From positions 1-8,053 of the forward strand of contig CAAEOU010000070.1 of NCBI GenBank assembly GCA_900757695.1: DNA of 8,053 bases. The letters run 5' to 3'. The stretch comes from an uncultured Oscillospiraceae bacterium (GTDB taxonomy: Bacteria > Bacillota_A > Clostridia > Oscillospirales > Oscillospiraceae). This document shows, piece by piece, positions 5,498 to 8,053 of this stretch. The notes beneath the pieces were generated by a model. That model saw only the letters and a program-made list of their open reading frames with translations, had not been told where the DNA came from and did no database searches. Positions within the stretch are counted from its first letter, which is position 1. Each line of letters opens with the position of its first letter. The translations under genes and the position numbers were made by a program.

Positions 5498-7312
5498 TCA
5501 GCCGGGAGGAGGCGCACCATCCGGAGGAGGTCCGGGATTGCCCATGGGGGCAGCTACTTCGCCATTGAGATAGCGCTCATAGGCGGCCTGATAGCAGGCG
5601 GTGACCTCGTCAATGCCCATGCCCTCAATGTGATCGACAAATGCATCGAACTCAGTAAGATCACGGTTGCCAATGATGAATTCCAGCACGGACTGCTCAA
5701 TGTAGGTCTTAATGTCTCCGTAGAACTGGTTGACCTCGGAGGATTCCTCGGTGTTCAGCGCAGTGCTGCCGATGCCACGGCCTACGGACAGATTGCTCTG
5801 CCAGATAGAGCTTGCATCCTTCTGAGCCTGAGTGTAGCCGGACTGCTCACGGGTCTCGTCCCGGTAGAAGGGGCCGCGATCCAGACAATACATAAACAGC
5901 GCCACGGTGGTAGACATATCCGGGTTGTTCAGAACGAGATCGGTGAATACGGGAACGTGGTTCTCGTCATATTCAAAGCTTTCGCCCTCAAGACCATAGT
6001 TGCACAGCAGGGCGCCCTCGTCGGTGTACATATAGTTGCACCACTGCATCAGCAGTTCGGGGCATTCACACTGGGTGGAAATGGACCATGGGGTAGAGGC
6101 TGCATAGGCACGCTCTTCCTTGAACGGAATGGTATCACCGGACTTCTGAACGAAGTCGGGAATGGCCACCAGCTCAAAGCCCTCGGTGGTGGAGGCGTCT
6201 TCCAGCGTGGCGATGTAGGTGACCTCACCATAGAATACGCCGGTGCGGTCTGCCAGAATGACATCAGTGGGCGGATTCTGGAAGTCTGTGAAGGACATGA
6301 AGTCCTGCCAGATGAGCCCTTCTTCATACCAGTCGTGTACCATGGTCAGGTATTCCTTAAACTCGGGCTGAATGGGGCCGTACATAACGGTGTCGTCCAC
6401 CTGATAGTAGGGCTCAGACATGGCGGCATCGGCAACCAGACCGTTGATGCCATAGCCCTGCACCAGACCGTTGTTGATGCCGGTGGCGGCATAGTTCAGA
6501 ACCAGCGCAGCGTCAGCGCCCTTTTTCTCCTTGAATGCCTTCAGCACATCGTGGAGCTCGTCATAGGTTTCGGGAACATCCAGACCAAGCTCATCCAGCC
6601 AATCCTTCCGAATTATGGGGCCAAAGGTCTGGGTGGTTTCGGTCTGCATGCTCAGCTGGGGCATACCGGCCAGCCAGCCGCTCTCGGTGAGCGCCTCGGG
6701 CACAGCGTCGGGATAGGCTTCCATGAGCTTGCAGATCTGGGGCGTCAGCTCTTCGGTGAGATAGGGCAGATGATCGATGAGGATCTCATCGGCAACGGCT
6801 GCCTCACCGCCGTTGGTGTACAGGGTAGTGGCGTTGGAAATGATGTCGGAAAGATCATTGGAAGCCACCATCAGGTTAAACTTTTCGGATTCCGTATCCG
6901 GATTCACCACCGTAAAGTCCAGACTGACGCCAGTACGGGTGGCAAGCTCATTCCAGAGGGCACAGTCGTTGCCAATGTCCTCTGTGATTTTCAGAACGTT
7001 GGGGTTGACACCCATCCACATGGTAACCGTAACAGGATCATCGGTCAAAGGAAGGTCCACATTCCCCAGCGGGTTAGCAGGCCATGCGGTCTGAACCGTC
7101 TCTTCCGCAGCGGATGCTTCCGATGTGGATGCCGCTGCCGGTGGATTCTCTGCCGGTGCTTCGGTGGCTGCATCGGCAGGGGGCGCTTCCGCAGACTGGG
7201 AAGGCTCCGGGGCGGATGCAGATGCCAAGGTGCTGGGCTGACTGCCACAGGCGGCAAACAGACCGATCAGCATGCACGAGGCCAGAAGCGTGGCAAGCAA
7301 CTTCTTTTTCAT
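5498..7312 (-). CDS. LplA-like (family 1) extracellular solute-binding lipoprotein
   Basis: This 604-residue surface lipoprotein is the substrate receptor of a carbohydrate-type ABC importer, resembling LplA and aldouronate-binding proteins. A signal peptide (MKKKLLATLL onward) ends in the lipobox FAAC with lipidated Cys22. An A/P/S/E-rich linker runs to about residue 75. The binding domain follows, with VTVTMWMG, the family-typical WLDELGLDVPETYDE (238-252) and a C-terminal lobe rich in Tyr and Trp. The protein ends in an unusual 14-residue Pro/Gly tail (591-604) containing two PPP triplets. The start has AAGGAG 8 nt upstream and a good promoter. No LplB/LplC-like permeases lie beside it: it is bounded by a hairpin on one side and a terminator on the other, so it appears monocistronic. 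The sugar or other ligand is unknown. Confidence 0.92.
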   Translation of the reverse strand: MKKKLLATLLASCMLIGLFAACGSQPSTLASASAPEPSQSAEAPPADAATEAPAENPPAAASTSEASAAEETVQTAWPANPLGNVDLPLTDDPVTVTMWMGVNPNVLKITEDIGNDCALWNELATRTGVSLDFTVVNPDTESEKFNLMVASNDLSDIISNATTLYTNGGEAAVADEILIDHLPYLTEELTPQICKLMEAYPDAVPEALTESGWLAGMPQLSMQTETTQTFGPIIRKDWLDELGLDVPETYDELHDVLKAFKEKKGADAALVLNYAATGINNGLVQGYGINGLVADAAMSEPYYQVDDTVMYGPIQPEFKEYLTMVHDWYEEGLIWQDFMSFTDFQNPPTDVILADRTGVFYGEVTYIATLEDASTTEGFELVAIPDFVQKSGDTIPFKEERAYAASTPWSISTQCECPELLMQWCNYMYTDEGALLCNYGLEGESFEYDENHVPVFTDLVLNNPDMSTTVALFMYCLDRGPFYRDETREQSGYTQAQKDASSIWQSNLSVGRGIGSTALNTEESSEVNQFYGDIKTYIEQSVLEFIIGNRDLTEFDAFVDHIEGMGIDEVTACYQAAYERYLNGEVAAPMGNPGPPPDGAPPPG

Positions 7313-7338
7313 TCGCAGCTCTCCTTTTCTTCAAGCTA

Positions 7339-7358
7339 AAAGGGGTAACAGGCCCTTT
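7339..7358 (-). other. 5'-terminal hairpin in the LplA-like gene's leader
   Basis: AAAGGG (7339-7344) pairs with CCCTTT (7353-7358) around an 8-nt loop. With the predicted start site near 7360, the mRNA would begin almost directly with this stem. Stem-loops at the extreme 5' end are known to stabilise some bacterial messages, which would suit a highly expressed binding protein. This is inferred from position only. Confidence 0.35.
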
Positions 7359-7366
7359 CATTTCTA

Positions 7367-7395
7367 AGTATATGATTTCCAAAAAGCGGCGGCAA
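7367..7395 (-). promoter_or_regulatory. Predicted sigma-A promoter of the LplA-like gene
   Basis: On the minus strand the -35 box is TTGCCG (7395-7390) and the -10 box TATACT (7372-7367), with a 17-bp spacer. Matches are 4/6 and 5/6. Transcription would start near 7360, about 48 nt before the ATG. A 14-bp inverted repeat sits directly upstream of the -35. Confidence 0.62.
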
Positions 7396-7409
7396 GACGC
7401 AAAAAAATA

Positions 7410-7453
7410 TTGGAGTATCAAAAATGAAATAGAGTTAAATTTTGATACTCCAA
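7410..7453. promoter_or_regulatory. 14-bp perfect inverted repeat upstream of the LplA-like promoter, candidate operator
   Basis: TTGGAGTATCAAAA (7410-7423) and its exact complement (7440-7453) are separated by 16 nt. It lies 15-58 bp upstream of the -35 box, a usual place for an activator. It is AT-rich and not followed by a T-tract in either direction, so a protein-binding dyad is more likely than a terminator. The binding protein is unknown. Confidence 0.5.
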
Positions 7454-7464
7454 GTATGAAAATG

Positions 7465-7500
7465 AAGCAGCTGCATGGGGCCATTACCATGCAGCTGCTT
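7465..7500 (-). terminator. Terminator-like hairpin downstream of the small minus-strand gene
   Basis: A perfect 14-bp stem pairs 7465-7478 with 7487-7500 around an 8-nt loop. On the minus strand it begins 33 nt after the stop codon of the 75-residue gene and is followed by CATTTTCATAC, which is moderately T-rich. It would separate that gene from the LplA-like gene's promoter. On the plus strand it is followed by TGAATATAC, a poorer tail. Confidence 0.65.
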
Positions 7501-7533
7501 TGAATATACATTATAAATCATATAAATAATGGC

Positions 7534-7761
7534 TCATCGCTGATCGGAGAAGGGAATCCCTTTTTCGCCGGCCAGAGATTGGAGCCTGCGGCAGAGGAGC
7601 TGCCAGCTGTTCCCGGCCCCCTCCACGGCGCTCCGTTTCAAATAGATATTGCCGCCACGGGTTTTCAGACAAAGCGCTTCAACGGTGGTCAGCTTGCGGC
7701 CACGAAAGCCGGTATGTTCAGACACGGTGGTCAGTGCAATTTCCTCGATGGATGCAGACAT
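7534..7761 (-). CDS. Small protein of unknown function (75 residues)
   Basis: I do not recognise a family. It is probably real. A strong SD (AGGAGGG, 7777-7771 on the minus strand) ends 9 nt before the ATG, a promoter lies upstream and a terminator-like hairpin downstream. Codon choice avoids TTA, CTA and TCA, like the other genes here. The protein has no signal peptide or membrane segment and is slightly basic (11 Lys/Arg against 7 Asp/Glu), with two Cys (31, 57) and one Trp (53). The middle (FRGRKLTTVEALCLKTRGG, 19-37) followed by NIYLKRSAVE looks like a compact beta-rich unit. The segment around NSWQLLCRRLQSLAGEKG (51-68) looks helical. It may be a small nucleic-acid- or protein-binding factor, but that is only a guess. 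It is transcribed in the same direction as the LplA-like gene, though as a separate unit. Confidence 0.68.
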   Translation of the reverse strand: MSASIEEIALTTVSEHTGFRGRKLTTVEALCLKTRGGNIYLKRSAVEGAGNSWQLLCRRLQSLAGEKGIPFSDQR

Positions 7762-7809
7762 AACGGTGATCCCTCCTGCGTAAAATGTAGATCATATAAT
7801 GCTATAATG

Positions 7810-7838
7810 ACTATATGCTATTTTGATGGAAAATACAA
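7810..7838 (-). promoter_or_regulatory. Predicted promoter of the small unknown gene
   Basis: On the minus strand TTGTAT (7838-7833) and TATAGT (7815-7810) are separated by 17 bp. The -10 is a 5/6 match and the -35 only 3/6. The start site would be near 7803, giving a leader of about 40 nt that contains the strong SD. Other TATA-like words lie close by in this AT-rich stretch, so the exact box is uncertain. Confidence 0.45.
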
Positions 7839-8014
7839 GGGAAAGCGTGAGAAAACCATCCGGGAATCTATATGGGAATGACGGAATTTTATGCAGCGAA
7901 ACCTGCGGCGCATTGAGAAACCCGGCATTTTGCCTGCATTCTGCAATTTTAATCGGTCTTTTTGGGGCAGAATTGGATGGTTCGCCGGTTTTCAGAAAAA
8001 TCCTGCGGAAACTA
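7839..8014. other. Intergenic stretch without recognisable features
   Basis: Between the leftward promoter of the small gene and the rightward promoter at 8015 I see no gene, RNA or convincing structure. The short frames present lack ribosome binding sites and family resemblance. With the flanking promoters it forms a divergent control region. Confidence 0.5.
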
Positions 8015-8043
8015 TTGCAATCCAACAAAGATGCTGGTAAAAT
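8015..8043 (+). promoter_or_regulatory. Predicted rightward promoter at the window edge
   Basis: TTGCAA (8015-8020) and TAAAAT (8038-8043) are separated by 17 bp, matching consensus at 4/6 and 5/6. The start site would be near 8050, so it would drive a plus-strand gene lying wholly outside the window and divergent from the small unknown gene. Confidence 0.5.
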
Positions 8044-8053
8044 AGGTGGGCAA

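Noticed and set aside
5630..7339. 569-codon open frame on the plus strand opposite the LplA-like gene
   Set aside because: Same register effect. The minus-strand protein has a lipobox, family motifs, SD and promoter; this frame has none.
7410..7500. Possible small RNA or attenuator made from the two neighbouring inverted repeats
   Set aside because: The two dyads have unrelated sequences and fit a terminator plus an operator. No alternative pairing between them is apparent.
7579..7881. 100-codon plus-strand frame over the small unknown gene
   Set aside because: TTG start, no SD, in register with the better supported minus-strand gene.
7792..8028. 78-codon minus-strand frame at the right end
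   Set aside because: It has a TTG start with no SD, no family resemblance and an AT-rich codon mix, and it crosses the predicted promoters.

Overview
The window looks like a chromosomal stretch from an anaerobic, moderately GC-rich Clostridia (Oscillospiraceae-like gut Firmicute). This is inferred from three things: lipoprotein-type ABC solute-binding proteins with long A/T/E/P-rich linkers, strong GGAGG-type ribosome binding sites, and a YesN/AraC-type regulator beside MATE and diacylglycerol-kinase-like genes. No species can be named from the sequence alone. I see no mobile element, CRISPR array, tRNA or rRNA.

Layout. 1-1303 (minus): a BMP/PnrA-family solute-binding lipoprotein, with a terminator-like hairpin at the left edge. 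1304-1609: a divergent control region holding candidate promoters for both flanking genes, a TGTGA-N4-TCACA dyad midway between them, and a 12-bp palindrome over the regulator's -35. 1610-2896 (plus): an AraC-family regulator, followed by a 12-bp hairpin. 3029-5324 (plus): a probable two-gene operon with its own promoter, encoding a MATE transporter (GTG start at 3029 preferred over the longer frame from 2918) and a YegS/DgkB-type lipid kinase, ended by a strong intrinsic terminator. 5325-5497: a convergent intergenic with hairpins and an 11-bp tandem repeat. 5498-7312 (minus): a family 1 (LplA-like) solute-binding lipoprotein with a Pro/Gly tail, its own promoter and a 14-bp dyad upstream. 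7534-7761 (minus): a 75-residue protein of unknown function with a strong RBS and its own promoter and terminator. 7762-8053: otherwise empty DNA ending in a rightward promoter for a gene outside the window.

How the parts may work together (inference). The AraC regulator is placed to control its divergent BMP neighbour and itself, possibly also the MATE/kinase pair downstream. Both solute-binding genes are single-gene units in the visible DNA, with no permease or ATPase beside them. Either the BMP partner genes lie left of position 1, or both proteins work with transporters encoded elsewhere. I see no convincing new multi-gene system. The most useful leads are the regulatory dyads, the orphan binding proteins, the polyproline C-terminus and the unknown small gene.
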